Below, one piece after another: positions 44,720-55,074 of a DNA stretch of 64,000 nucleotides. The stretch covers positions 16,823,118 to 16,887,117 of the forward strand of contig NC_062977.1 in the NCBI RefSeq assembly GCF_023078275.1, written 5' to 3'. The stretch's first letter is position 1; every line of letters begins with the position of its first letter. The translations under genes were made by a program, and so were the position numbers. The notes below the pieces were generated by a model. It was not told where the DNA came from, ran no database searches, and was given only the letters and a program-made list of their open reading frames with translations. The DNA comes from Leguminivora glycinivorella. Its lineage: Eukaryota; Arthropoda; Insecta; Lepidoptera; Tortricidae.

Positions 44720-45110
44720 AGGTTTTTTTCCCCTCACTAGCTCGGAAACACGTGTTTTGTCCTTTAATACCAGCGGGTAAAAACGCATTTTATCCACTAG
44801 TGGGTAAAGTAATTTGACGTTGAATAAAGTCAAATTAACTGCTTTTAAATTGATAAAAGTAGGTGAATCTAGTAATAAAGATGATTAACCACCTGTGAAA
44901 CTACTGGAAGCAGTGATAAATGCATTTTTTGCGTTGTACTTTCCTCGCTATAGTGAGGGGAAAAGTTTTGTGTTACACTCGGGTGCAAATGTATTTTACT
45001 TCTCGTGTGTTAAAAAACTCGCAAGTTCAGGATTCTATTCTCGAACCAACTCTTCGCTCGTTTCACTATGCTCGTTTTTCAACTCCACTCGTTTTTACAA
45101 CTTTCCACAC
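44720..45110. repeat. Dispersed repeat with CCCCTCACTAG / CTATAGTGAGGGG inverted blocks
   Basis: TCCCCTCACTAGCTCGG near 44730 and CGCTATAGTGAGGGGA near 44948 are inverted; between them are GTGGGTAAAGTAATTTGACG and a pair AATTTGAC / GTCAAATT. Probably a lepidopteran MITE. It lies just upstream of the copia element. Confidence 0.5.
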
Positions 45111-45174
45111 TCGACATAATGAATCTTATATAACAAATGTTGAATCTTATGGCGTGAGATGTTAGAACCATGTC

Positions 45175-46233
45175 ATGGGACCACTACCGTGTCCGTCCAT
45201 AGGTGGGAAAAGATATTTCCTGTTGTTCATTGATGACTTGTCAAGAAAAACATTTGTTTATTTTCTTAGGCGGAAGGATGAGGTTTTTGAGATGTTTAAA
45301 GAATTCAAAGCTCTCGTGGAAAACCAAACCAATAAGAAAATAAAAGTTCTTCATAGTGACAATGGTGGTGAATATGTCAATTCTAAATTTCAGAAGTTCC
45401 TGAAGGCGCATGGAATTCGACATCAGACCACGGTTCCAAGGTCATCAGCTCAGAACGGAGTCGCGGAACGCGCGATAAGAAGCGTTACGGAGAAAGCCAG
45501 GTGCATGCTTCAGGAAGCAGGCTTGAAAAAGGAATTCTGGGCAGAAGCGGTTAACACCGCCGTCTACCTTAAGAATCGCTCTCCGACTAAGGCTGTGATG
45601 GGCAGTACACCAGAAGAAAAGTGGACAGGTAAAAAGGAGAATCTTAGCTACCTGCGCATTTTTGGCTGTCAAGGGTATTCCCTTCAGCACAAACGGGACA
45701 AACTGGAACCCAAAAGTAAGAAGTATATTTTTGCCGGATACTGTGATGACACCAAAGGTTACAGATTGATAGATCCGGAGAACCCGAAGACTGTCATAAA
45801 AGCTAGAAACGTGATTTTTCTAGAACATGCTTTTTGGAATGACACTTCATCAGATGAGTATGACAGTTCATGTTACACTCAGATTAGTTTGACGAACAAT
45901 GTAACTGTCACTGATAATACTCAGGTGCAACCCGCTTTACCCGTTTTACCCCAAGAGCCCGCAGAAATATCTGATGAAAATGCTCAAGATAACAGCAGTG
46001 AGACCCCAGATGACCCTGCGGATGAGACGTATGTCCCAGGAGATTCAACACTGGAAGACTTTGAAAACTCTACGGACGGAACGAGTGAGTTTGAGTCTGC
46101 TAATATAGCAAACACTGTATGCAGTGACACAGGGGACCCTCAAACAGTTCGCGAGGCGCTGAGTGGCCCGGATGCGAGTAAGTGGAAAGCCGCGATGGCG
46201 GAAGAGTATAAATCCTTCATCGATAATACTTAA
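45175..46233 (+). pseudogene. copia integrase (N-truncated)
   Basis: Copia-type integrase, which inserts the cDNA copy into the genome. The frame starts within the motif GPxPxxSxGGxRYFxxFIDD. Catalytic residues are visible: D20 or D21 in FIDDLSR, D62 in LHSDNGGEY and E98 in QNGVAER, with 35 residues between the second and third (DD35E). The AVYLKNRSPTKA and LRIFGCQGY blocks downstream are typical of copia. An acidic, Ser/Thr-rich spacer (about residues 225-320) leads toward reverse transcriptase. The N-terminal HHCC zinc finger is lost. The frame stops at 46231-46233 just after EEYKSFIDNT, where copia polyproteins continue, so a +1-type frameshift separates it from the next frame. Confidence 0.92.
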
Positions 46234-46861
46234 GTGTTGGACTCTGACTGACCGCGATGCGAAGCAACGGCCTGTCAAATGCAAGTGGATCTTTAAAAGA
46301 AAGCTTGGCCTCGATGGGGAAATACCGAGATACAAAGCGCGCCTTGTTGCAAAAGGTTATACCCAGAAATACGGTATTGATTACGAGGAAACTTTTTCTC
46401 CTGTAGTAAGATATTCCACTATACGTACGTTACTGGCTTTAGCAACGGAACATAACATGAATATCGAGCATCTTGATGTAAAAACGGTGTTTTTGAATGG
46501 AGATTTAAAAGAAACCGTTTTTATGGAGCAGCCAGAAGGCTATAAGATTAAAGGCCAAGAAGATAAAGTTTACAAGTTGAATAAGGCCATATACGGACTG
46601 AAGCAAGCTTCGAAGTCTTGGTATGAGAAAATAAATGGCGTTTTGACAAACAAAATGAAGTTCAAACGTTTATCTTCCGAACCTTGTGTTTATGTCAAGT
46701 CGAGCGGGAAATCCATGATTATAATTGCGCTCTATGTTGATGACATAATGTTGTTTTCTTCAGCTGATTGCCGAGATACGGCTGGAATCAAAGAAGAATT
46801 AAAGAAGGCCTTTGAAATCAAAGACTTAGGGCCAGCTCAAGCTATATTAAGAAGGTGCTAG
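46234..46861 (+). pseudogene. copia reverse transcriptase
   Basis: The overlapping frame, open from 46163, becomes meaningful at CWTLTDRDAKQRPVKCKWIF. It continues with ARLVAKGYTQKYGIDYEETF, LDVKTVFLNGDL (first catalytic aspartate; T in place of the usual A), LNKAIYGLKQASKSWYE and ALYVDDIMLF with the YVDD catalytic box. The fingers and palm are therefore present. It ends abruptly at LGPAQAILRRC and a stop at 46859-46861. About 20-25 codons of the connector normally found here (the segment ending in KKVLERF) are missing. The deletion plus frame change separates it from RNase H. Confidence 0.92.
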
Positions 46862-47616
46862 AACGATTTCATATGTCGGATTGCAAACCTGCGCGAACAC
46901 CTATGGAAACAGGTCTAAAGCTCGTGAAATCTACAAAGAAAGATTGTACGCACGACTACAGAGGCCTGATAGGATGTCTAATATACATAGCGGTATGTAC
47001 GCGACCAGATATTGCGCATGCTGTCAGCTCACTCAGCCAGTTCAACGACGCGTACGACGCGAACCACTGGAAAGCGGCGAAACGCGTTCTTCGCTATCTG
47101 AAAGGTACGCTTAATCATTGTTTAACTTTTCAGAAGTCAGGTTTAGACATCGTCGCATATGCTGATGCTGATTTTGCGTCAAATGAGGTCGATCGCCGAT
47201 CTTATACCGGTTTTGTATTCAAAATCGGAAATTCTACGATCTCATGGGAGAGTAAGAGGCAAAAGACAGTCGCTCTTTCAAGCACGGAGAGTGAGTACAT
47301 GTGTCTGTCAGATGCTTGTAAAGAGGCTCTCTTTCTACGCAAGTTTCTGTTCGAAATTTACGGGGTACAGTATAGGATTACTTTGTTTAATGACAATCAG
47401 TCTGCACTGAAATTGTGTGCTAATTCTATGTACCACGCCAGAACGAAGCACATCGATGTACGGCATCACTTCATCAGGGAAATCGTTGAGGAAGGTACTG
47501 TCGTTTTAAAATACCTGTCAACTGATGAAATGGTGGCCGATGTTTTAACGAAACCGTTAGCAAAAGAAAAACATGATAAGTTTGTTAGTCATTTATTTGT
47601 ATCATTAAATAAGTGA
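46855..47616 (+). pseudogene. copia RNase H and C-terminus
   Basis: The frame starts at LERFHMSDCKPARTPMETG, the universal copia segment after the palm, then RPDIAHAVSSLSQF and WKAAKRVLRYLKGT. The RNase H active-site residues follow: D in VAYADADFAS, E in SSTESEYM, and D in LFNDNQSALKL. It ends with HARTKHIDVRHHFIRE and VADVLTKPL, stopping at TGA 47614-47616. This portion is uninterrupted and close to full length, so only the upstream junctions are damaged. Confidence 0.92.
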
Positions 47617-47871
47617 CTTGGCTCTAAGCAATATACTATATACTTGTGAAGGTATAGTTTGTTTTAGATCCGTTTCATGTATGTTTTGACTATTTGTAGT
47701 TTTATATGTTACGGATACTTTACGAAATTTACTGATACCTTTGCTATGCCTATTTTTGTGTTGTAGGTAATGTTTTGTTTTTAGACAGCGGATGTGTCTA
47801 ATGTATTTGCTTAGATTACTATGTGTTTAATGTATGTGATGTACATGAGTTTATATTGGTTCAAGGGCCAA

Positions 47872-48013
47872 TGTTAGAACCTACGTAAGTTTATTAACTA
47901 TGAAGTTCGTATGTGTACCATTATAAACTCTACTGGTTGAATGCCGGCCGCACAAATATACATTGGAAAACTATCTAGTATTTTATTTACTGTGTCCACG
48001 GATATTTCCAACT
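47872..48013 (+). repeat. copia 3' LTR, 142 bp
   Basis: Starts TGTTAGAACCTACGTAAG after the purine-rich TTCAAGGGCCAA, and ends TTTCCAACT just before TGAGA. Copia LTRs normally end ACA, so the last base appears mutated. ATTATAAACTC is a TATA candidate. Confidence 0.75.
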
Positions 48014-48018
48014 TGAGA

Positions 48019-48699
48019 TTCGTTTGGACGGGCGCCGCTATCATTAATGGTCGTCAGGCCCATACGAGTACATAGATACGTATAAAAATATATGTGACAA
48101 GCAGTGCCACTTTTTACACACGTTGCCAATGAAGTATTCATAAAATTTAAGGCGTTTTAATAAGCGTCTTCAATAACAAGATAAATCAGTGAGAAATGAA
48201 ATTTTGAACAATTAAGAACTCGAAACACTGACTCAAACGGATTAAAAACCATAAATTATTGATTACATCGCTTTGCGTAACAATTCATAAGCCATAAGCC
48301 CTGAAAGGCTTCACTTCGAGTAATAAATAATAAGCAGGAGCTTATTCCCGATCAGAGGACAACAAAGGATTGCCGAAGTCACGAGGAGAGTATTATGGAG
48401 GACTATGCAAGGCTGCACAATCTTAGATTTAAAGTCACTTTTACTTACGACGCGATAATTTTTTTTATTTTATTTTATTTATTTACAATTAATAAAGTTT
48501 ATCCAACTAGTGTACTACGTCCGCGGGTTGGACGCTCGCCGTAATTACGGAGTGAAGTCCCAGCAAAGTGTCAATGGAGATGTGACACCAAACTACCCGA
48601 TATTCGTTTTTCATAAATGTTCGGGGTAGATAAAAAAGGGACTTTAAATATGTATGCAGAACGCGAGAATTTAAAGTTATACTAAGTTAAGTACCTACT
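48019..48699. other. Repeat-like, unassigned stretch
   Basis: Contains GGACTATGCAAGGCTGCACA (about 48400), a diverged copy of a block at 48815. An A/T-rich (ATTTT)n run at 48465-48485 suggests a minus-strand retroelement tail. No gene. Confidence 0.4.
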
Positions 48700-48925
48700 C
48701 AGGTGAGGGATGGGACAGTTTTCTGTTAGCATAGGGTCTGATGACTCGGACGAGTCCTAAAGGCGGGTGTAACACCCGATTCCTTTTGCAACCCTGCTTA
48801 CCGACGATTAAGAAGGACTATGCGGGGCTGCACGATCTCAGCTTAGGGAAGTGACAGTTTTGTCAGCGACGTAAAGGGTTTGATGACTCGATGGAGTTAT
48901 AAAGAGGAGGACGGGGCTAACATTC
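48700..48925 (+). repeat. Diverged tandem pair, ~142-bp period
   Basis: GGGACAGTTTTCTGTTAGC ... GGGTCTGATGACTCGG (48713-48750) and GTGACAGTTTTGTCAGCGAC ... GGGTTTGATGACTCG (48851-48890) are homologous, offset by 142 bases. Between them is GGACTATGCGGGGCTGCACG, shared with about 48400. The element class is unknown. Confidence 0.6.
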
Positions 48926-49399
48926 ATTTTTTATTGGTATTTAAAAAATTTCAATCATAATTTTACTTAGTTGTTTATTTTTCTGAATATTTCAAAATAT
49001 TCTTTATTGAAAAACAGAAAAATTCTTAAAACATGAGCTATCTTAATAATTTAGGCAGTTATTTGCAGAGGCAAATTTTCTTCCCACGTTGAATACCTAT
49101 GTATGTACTTACCTGAATGGCTAATTATAAATCTGGAGGCAGTTTTAATAGGGAACTTGCCTGTAGTTAAAATAATATATTTTATTACATGCACAAAAAA
49201 AAATCATCAGATAATGAAAAACATGGACAGAAGTAATTTTTAAACCCAATTTCTATTTTATAAGTCGGAGAGAAAGATATAAATGAGTTGACCTTAACTC
49301 AGCACGATTTCATATTAATAATACCATATTAAATTAGCAAATATGTAGTTCAAATTCGTTTTGACAGTTCTTAAAAAGAAGCTGATTTCATTAGAAACC
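48926..49399. other. Unassigned AT-rich stretch
   Basis: Nothing recognised. Confidence 0.4.
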
Positions 49400-49590
49400 A
49401 ATGAGGAGGCACACTGACATTTTATCCCACCAGGTGGCGTCTCCTGTACAATGTGTCAATCATATGTAAGAGAGAAAAAACATATCTTCTCGCTCACACG
49501 TATGAAATTCTTTATCTGTGCAATGTAAGTGCAATAGACGATATGACGAGTGGCGCCATCTGTCATAATCTTTGAGTGTGCCTCCTCATT
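49400..49590. mobile_element. MITE, AATGAGGAGGCACACT family, copy 2
   Basis: AATGAGGAGGCACACT / AGTGTGCCTCCTCATT perfect 16-bp ends; body has GAGTGGCGCCATCTGTCATA. Opposite orientation to 11248-11434. Confidence 0.9.
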
Positions 49591-49941
49591 AGTACAGTAT
49601 ACATGAGTAATATCTCCATTTCTATAAGTACCAGCAAATTGCGCAGAACCCTACCTAGATTAAGTTATATTTATTAAAAGGGCGAATATATCACATGCAT
49701 ACATTTATCTCGGTGATTATATATCAAAACTACTAACCAACTAAGTTTTCGCATAACATAAGTTTTCATCACGTTTCGGCGGAACTCGATAAATTAGTCC
49801 TAACTGCGCAGCTCAAGGCAATTAGGTGTATATTATTAGTTCCTGCTTTTCATCTAATTTACTCGACTGGGAAATTAATCTCAAGTCCTATAAATTTGTT
49901 GTTTGCGCCACAATTCAAAACCTCTTTTAACATATTACGGC

Positions 49942-49969
49942 CTCCTTGTCGGTTGTTGTTGACAAGGAG
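49942..49969. repeat. Perfect 9-bp hairpin
   Basis: CTCCTTGTC / GACAAGGAG around the 10-base loop GGTTGTTGTT. No neighbouring gene; significance unknown. Confidence 0.6.
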
Positions 49970-50340
49970 TTGATATAAAGAAATAAAATGACAGTAAGTC
50001 AGTGTCACGACAGAAAGAAAAACGCATTATCGAATAACATGTTGCGAAGATTAATTCATTTTATATAATTAAAGGGAAACTAAATAAAATACATTCAAAT
50101 AAACAACCTAAATACCTATATCAGTGAGGACACTCGCCACGGAGGGAACCAGTGACCAATATATATATTCGGTAAGTTATCCCGCAGCCCCATTTGTATT
50201 TAGTTACCTACATATTTGGTTGGAGCCGTTATTTTATTATTTTTTTAAACTATGAAATTGACATTATATAATTTATTGGATACATAATTATAAATAAAAA
50301 CAATAATACTAAATCATAAACTAAACCTTAATCTAATAGA
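49970..50340. other. Unassigned AT-rich stretch
   Basis: Nothing recognised. Confidence 0.4.
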
Positions 50341-50760
50341 CGGAGAGCTGGCAGGATTTTGGAGTAGGTCCTTGAGGCAACCTGGAAAGGTGCTCAGATG
50401 CTTCTCTGATCATAGCCAACATCAGGTCTGCAAGTCTGGCAGCTGGGGAGCGGGGCTTTATCGAGCTATGAATTTTTAAAGATTTAATTTTTTGAGGCCC
50501 AAAAAAGGTGTTTGAGGCAACCTGGAATTATTAAAAAGTGAAAATAGAGTTCCTCAGAAGTCGCATAGTATTTATGCCAGATCATTTGGCCGGGTCCTTC
50601 ACCGTGCCAGAACGGTACAAAGTGGTAAAAAAAAAAATTCCAAAAAAGGTTCTTGAGGCAGTCTGTCATTTTTACCAGTGAAAGATGAGGGTCTAAATAG
50701 CCATGGAAAAATAATGCCATGACATGAGGTGGGGTCCGTACCCTGCCATTCGATCTTGAA
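50341..50760 (+). repeat. Three-unit tandem repeat, ~140-bp period
   Basis: CTTGAGGCAACCTGG-like blocks start at 50371, 50511 and 50652, preceded in the later two units by CCAAAAAAGGT. Units are diverged. They lie directly outside the left arm of the giant inverted repeat and have no counterpart outside the right arm. Confidence 0.7.
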
Positions 50761-50775
50761 AGTCAATTTTTTAGT

Positions 50776-51975
50776 TTTTCGTAAATAACTCGTAAACGGT
50801 GGCCCACAGCAAAAAAATATGTTAAACAGAAAATATCTACATAAAATTTCCTACAAGAAAGGTTATGTATGTTTTTTCGATAGGATCAATATATAAATGG
50901 ATAATTTAGTAAGAAAGTTTTTTTTAATCGATTACATGCTCCGTTTTTCGTCAATACCTCGTAAACGGTGGCCCACAGCAAAAAATTATGTTAAACAGAA
51001 AATATCTACATAAAATTTCCTATAAGAAAGGTTATATAAGTTTTTTCGCTAGGATCAATTTTTTAGTTGGAAAGTATTTTTAAATAGATATTTGGGCCGT
51101 TTTTTGTTGATAACTCAAAAACGGTGGCTCACAGCCAAAAATAATGTTAGACAGAATTAATCTACATAATATTTCCTACAAGAAAAGTTCTATAAGATTT
51201 TTCGCTAGGATCAATATTTTAGTTGTAAAGTATTTTTAAATAGATTTCATGGGCAGTTTTTTGTTAATAACTCGAAATCAGTGGCTCACAGCCAAAAATA
51301 ATGTTATACAGAATTAATCTACATAATATTTCCTACAAAAAAGGTTCTATAATATTTTTCGCTAGAATCAATATTTTAGTTGGAAAGTATTTTTGAATAG
51401 ATTTCATGGGCCGTTTTCTGTTTATAACTCGAAATCGGTGGCTCACAGCCAAAACTAATGTTTCACAGAATTAATCTTCTTAATATTTCCTACAAGAAAG
51501 GTTCTATAATATTTTTCGCTAGGATCAATATTTTAGTTGGAAAGTATTTTTAAATAGATTTCATGGGCCGTTTTTTGTAAATACCCCGTAAACGGTGGCC
51601 CACAGCTAAATAAAATGTTCAGGAGAAAAAATCTACATAAAATTTCCTACAAGAAAGGTTCTATACGTTTTTTCGCTAGAATCAATATTTTAGTTGGAAA
51701 GTATTTTTAAATAGATAACATGGACCGCTTTTTGTTGATAACTCAAAAACGGTGGCTCACAGCCAAAAGTAATGTGATACAGAAGTAATCTACATAATAT
51801 TTCCTACAAGAATGGTTCTATAAGATTTTTCGCTAGGAGCAATATTTTAGTTAGAAAGTATTTTTAAATAGATTTCATGGGCCGTTTTTGTAAATACCTC
51901 GTAAACGGTGGACCACAGCTAAATAAAATGTCCACGAGGAAAAATTTACACAAAATTTCCTATAAGAAAGGTTAC
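50776..51975 (+). repeat. Left arm, eight ~157-bp units
   Basis: Unit starts (GTAAATAACTCG-like) at 50781, 50950, 51116, 51263, 51420, 51577, 51734 and 51890 (partial). Each has an ACGGTGG(C/T)(C/T)CACAGC block, a TTTCCTACAAGAAAGGTT block and TTTTTTCGCTAGGATCAATA. Units 1, 2 and 6 share GTGGCCCACAGC; units 3-5 and 7 share GTGGCTCACAGCC. Confidence 0.9.
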
Positions 51976-52217
51976 TGCAGTTATAGGTTACTACAGTTTA
52001 AATCCACATCCACATCACTTTTGTCTGAACTCATTTTGAAATTTGAAAAGTATAGGTATTTGATAAATCCGAGCAAACATAGGTATATTTTTTTAAATTT
52101 CCGCGCTTAAACTTTTTTTGAAATCTTTTTGAGGCAAAGTTTTAACCGGTGACATTTACCGCATTAATAGTCTGGCAAAAAAGAGTAGAAATTAATAGGG
52201 GCGCCACAGTCTATGTA

Positions 52218-52363
52218 AACCGTTTTGCGAGGGGCGACCGTCGCGCGGCCGTCGCCGTCGCGTCTCATCGCATCGTCTACTTCCATATCGATAAGGTTTG
52301 ATTTCGTATGCGTCGCATCTCCGTCGCGCGACCATCGCGCGACCGTCCCCGCAAGCCATAGCG
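52218..52363. mobile_element. CG-rich MITE, CGCCGTG family, degraded ends
   Basis: GGCGACCGTCGCGCGGCCGT, CTTCCATATCGATAAGGTTT, GTATGCGTCGCATCTCCG, GCAAGCCATAGCG. It lies in the loop of the giant inverted repeat; closest to 38461-38611. Confidence 0.75.
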
Positions 52364-52429
52364 TGAGCATTTCTTTTTTTTGCCACTTTTATGAAGTGTG
52401 ATATTTTTGAAAAAAAAAATGCTATATCT

Positions 52430-52600
52430 ACTCAGAATTACTAGCTTTTTAAAATAAATAAAATAAAAATAGTTTATTTGCCAAAAAGTGTTACAAAAGA
52501 TTTTACCTTTGACCACCACACTAGGCTAGGCCTGTCTCGTGGAGTCAGTCCAAACATTACCATTTACATATTACATTTACTTTTCCTACGCTGAAGAAAC
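52430..52600 (-). mobile_element. Minus-strand retroelement 3' tail
   Basis: On the minus strand, GTAACACTTTTTGGCAAATA then AACTATTTTTATTTTATT resembles a common lepidopteran LINE 3' end. No coding part remains. Confidence 0.4.
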
Positions 52601-52765
52601 AATTCAAATGACTAAAAAATATTTAAGACTAAAGCTAACCAGACAACAAGGGTAACACGGTTAATCACAGTATAGTTCAGTAACGAATTTTCGATTTTAC
52701 TAGTGTTAACACATTTAATTAATAACATTTATTGTATATTAGTAGTTTTCAATCCTAGTAGTTAA

Positions 52766-52925
52766 AAAAATTGTCCCATACAATTTTTTCTTATTTTGTT
52801 ACCATTTTCCGTACATGTTGTATGGGGTAACAAAAGAAAGTAACAAAAATGTATGGAAATTCTGGGACACTTTTTGTCTCCCAGTGAGATTGAAAGTACT
52901 CGTGTTTCTGAGTACAATTGACCTA
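52766..52925. repeat. Fragment of the 3804-4094 MITE interior
   Basis: TTGTCCCATACAATTTTTTC, TGTTACCATTTTCCGTACAT, AATGTATGGAAATTCTGGGA and GTGTTTCTGAGTA parallel 3897-4025. Confidence 0.55.
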
Positions 52926-53600
52926 AAATTTCCTAAAACAATCAAATTTTTTTTGTTGTCAATAAAAAAAGAAATGCTCGCGTAAGGTCTGCAATGTACA
53001 GTCAACTACAAAGAGATGTGTCCATGTTAGTCTTACAAAATGAAGCAAATTTTCATTTGCATTAATGAATTACCCTTGGTTCGTGACATTTCTAGTAACC
53101 ATCAAACCTTACATTATCATCGACTCGAAAAAATGCTAAAATGGAAATGTCCCCCTTTCAAATAGGGAATATTTGTTAAATATACTCTTGTTATTTATTA
53201 ACTAGGTTTATAGAAAACAATCGAGGTGCCACTCTCGACTATTTCGTCCTCTAAAACTTAATCAATCGGAACGAAATTTGAAAATCTGAATTTTTTTATG
53301 CTTCCCGTGCTGGATGTAACAAATAGGATTGTGATCATTTATTACCCCAAATAACATATTTAACAGCACAATCACGATTCTAAACGAGTTATCCCACTAC
53401 GAAATTTAAAAACGTCTTCCGAAGAAACTGATTTGTTTTAAGTATAAAAAGACATATTTTAAAATATTATCTTATGATTAACTAGCTTAAGATATGTTCT
53501 TTTAGGAACATTATCAGTTTTTTAATAATCACTTAAGTATCTTTATAGTTTTGAATGAAAAATGTTACATTTTGCAAAAAACGCTCTTCTTTAGGAATAA
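52926..53600. other. Unassigned loop sequence
   Basis: AT-rich; no gene or repeat recognised between the MITE relics and the LINE. Confidence 0.4.
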
Positions 53601-54587
53601 GGCCTCTTAACCTTGGTTGATTCCGTTTCGCGCTACTTAGATAGAGGGATGCAGGTGGACGTGCTGTACTTTGATTTCAAAAAAGCCTTTGATCGCGTAG
53701 ATAACGACGTACTCTTAAGCAAATTATGCAGCATTGGTTTTTCGCCTGAACTGCTTTGCCTTTTTGCTAGTTATCTACGTGATAGACGGCAATATGTGCA
53801 GCACGGATGCTTTGGTGTTATGGTCAATGATCTGGCCTTGGTGCCTAAGCATGCGCAATGCCTACTCTATGCTGACGACCTGAAACTAATTTACAGGGTC
53901 CAGGAAGATTCTGACTTACAATCTTTACAAAGTGATATTGATCGGGTTTATGAATTGAGTCTTGTAAACAAACTTCTGAAACATCAGTTCAATGTTGACA
54001 ACTGTGCGGTTATTACTTTTTGTAAAGCGCGTAGTCCCCTGTGTAGGCAGTATCTCCTGGGGTGGAAACCCATCGCCCGTGTCACATCGATACAGGACTT
54101 GGGGGTTGTTTTAGATTCCCACCTTAACTTTCATGAGCACATGACAATGCTTGCTGCAGACTGTTACCGCAGGCTTGGGTTTGTTGACATAAAGCTTCTT
54201 TATACTGCCCTCGTGAGAAGTAAGCTTGAGACAGCCTCAGCCGTTTGGAATCCCCATGAAGCGCCCTACATCCTGCTGCTCGAAAAGGTCCAAAAAACAT
54301 TTATGCGTTTCTTTTATAAAAAAATGTACGGGTATTACCGATTCTTGTACCTAACAAAATTCCTTTTGGGGACGTTGGGTTTCTTCTCGTTAGAAGTTAG
54401 GCGTAATGTCGTGCTGATGTCTGCATGTGGTATTTTGAAGGGGGAGTCAGATTGCCCGGTTTTAGTATCCCAGCTGGTACGTCTATTTGTTCCCCCTGTG
54501 ACGAAATATGCTTTTCATGAATCTACATGCACCCCCTACTGGAGGTGCCGGCCGCTCGAACCGTGTTTTGCCGCAAGTCACCGCTAG
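53601..54587 (+). pseudogene. LINE reverse transcriptase with catalytic-region deletion
   Basis: The frame is open from 53601 (GLLTLVDSVSRYLDRGM). FDFKKAFDRVDNDVLLSKL holds the first catalytic aspartate, LYADDLKLI the YADD box (about residues 86-89 counted from 53613) and LGVVLDSHLNFHEH the downstream thumb-proximal block. Between QYVQHGCF and GVMVNDLALVP the conserved SxGxxQGSxLGPLLF segment is missing, a deletion of roughly 20 codons in phase. A second in-phase gap is likely between RRLGFV and DIKLLYTALVRSKLE. The endonuclease is absent. It resembles the Jockey/R1-side insect LINEs. It is not functional, although the frame stays open. Confidence 0.88.
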
Positions 54588-54757
54588 TTTGTGCACTGCA
54601 AATAGTGAATGAGTTTTTAGACGTGGCACCTAATGTTGATATTCTTGCGAGCAGATGGGCGTTTATACGTGACGAATGCATGAGGTTTTGTGTGTGATTG
54701 GATGCTAGGCCTTCATCTGTTATTTATTAGTTATGTTATGGTATGTAATGTTTTGAT

Positions 54758-54880
54758 TTTATTTATTTATTTATTTATTTAAACTTTATTGCACAATATA
54801 AAAAAGTACAAATGGCGGACTTAATGCCAGATGGCATTCTCTACCAGTCAACCATGGGCTAAACCGAAAGATTAAGTAGG
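54758..54880 (-). mobile_element. Retroelement 3' tail (family T), minus copy in LINE 3' UTR
   Basis: The minus strand reads GGTTGACTGGTAGAGAATGC, GGCATTAAGTCCGCCATTTG, TGTGCAATAAAGTTTAAATA. Inserted in the LINE at 53601-55077. Confidence 0.75.
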
Positions 54881-55074
54881 TGCAGGGTCCTAGTATAGTT
54901 AGCGTGTAATGGAAAAGAATTTAAGATACAAACAATATCCTTACTGTTTATTTTACTGTTTATTTAATATTTAATTTTGTGTTACTTGTTGTAATGTTTA
55001 TTTAAAATTCACGGTGCTTTAGTTTTGTACACTGTCATACTGTGTAACTTTCTTTCTGTAAATAAATAAATAAA

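Larger units (their letters stand above)
45160..48013 (+). mobile_element. Ty1/copia LTR retrotransposon, internally deleted
   Basis: The 5-bp direct repeat TGAGA flanks the element at 45155-45159 and 48014-48018. The left boundary keeps only the first 10 bases of the LTR, TGTTAGAACC (45160-45169), then jumps straight into integrase. The right end has a 142-bp LTR. All of gag, protease, the primer site and most of the 5' LTR are missing. Integrase, reverse transcriptase and RNase H follow in copia order but in three frames. Confidence 0.85.

Noticed and set aside
48733..48780. Hammerhead ribozyme suggested by CTGATGA followed by a short stem and a capped hairpin
   Set aside because: The required GAAA after stem II is TAAA in both units, the spacing is wrong, and no consistent stem I could be drawn. 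I do not call a ribozyme.
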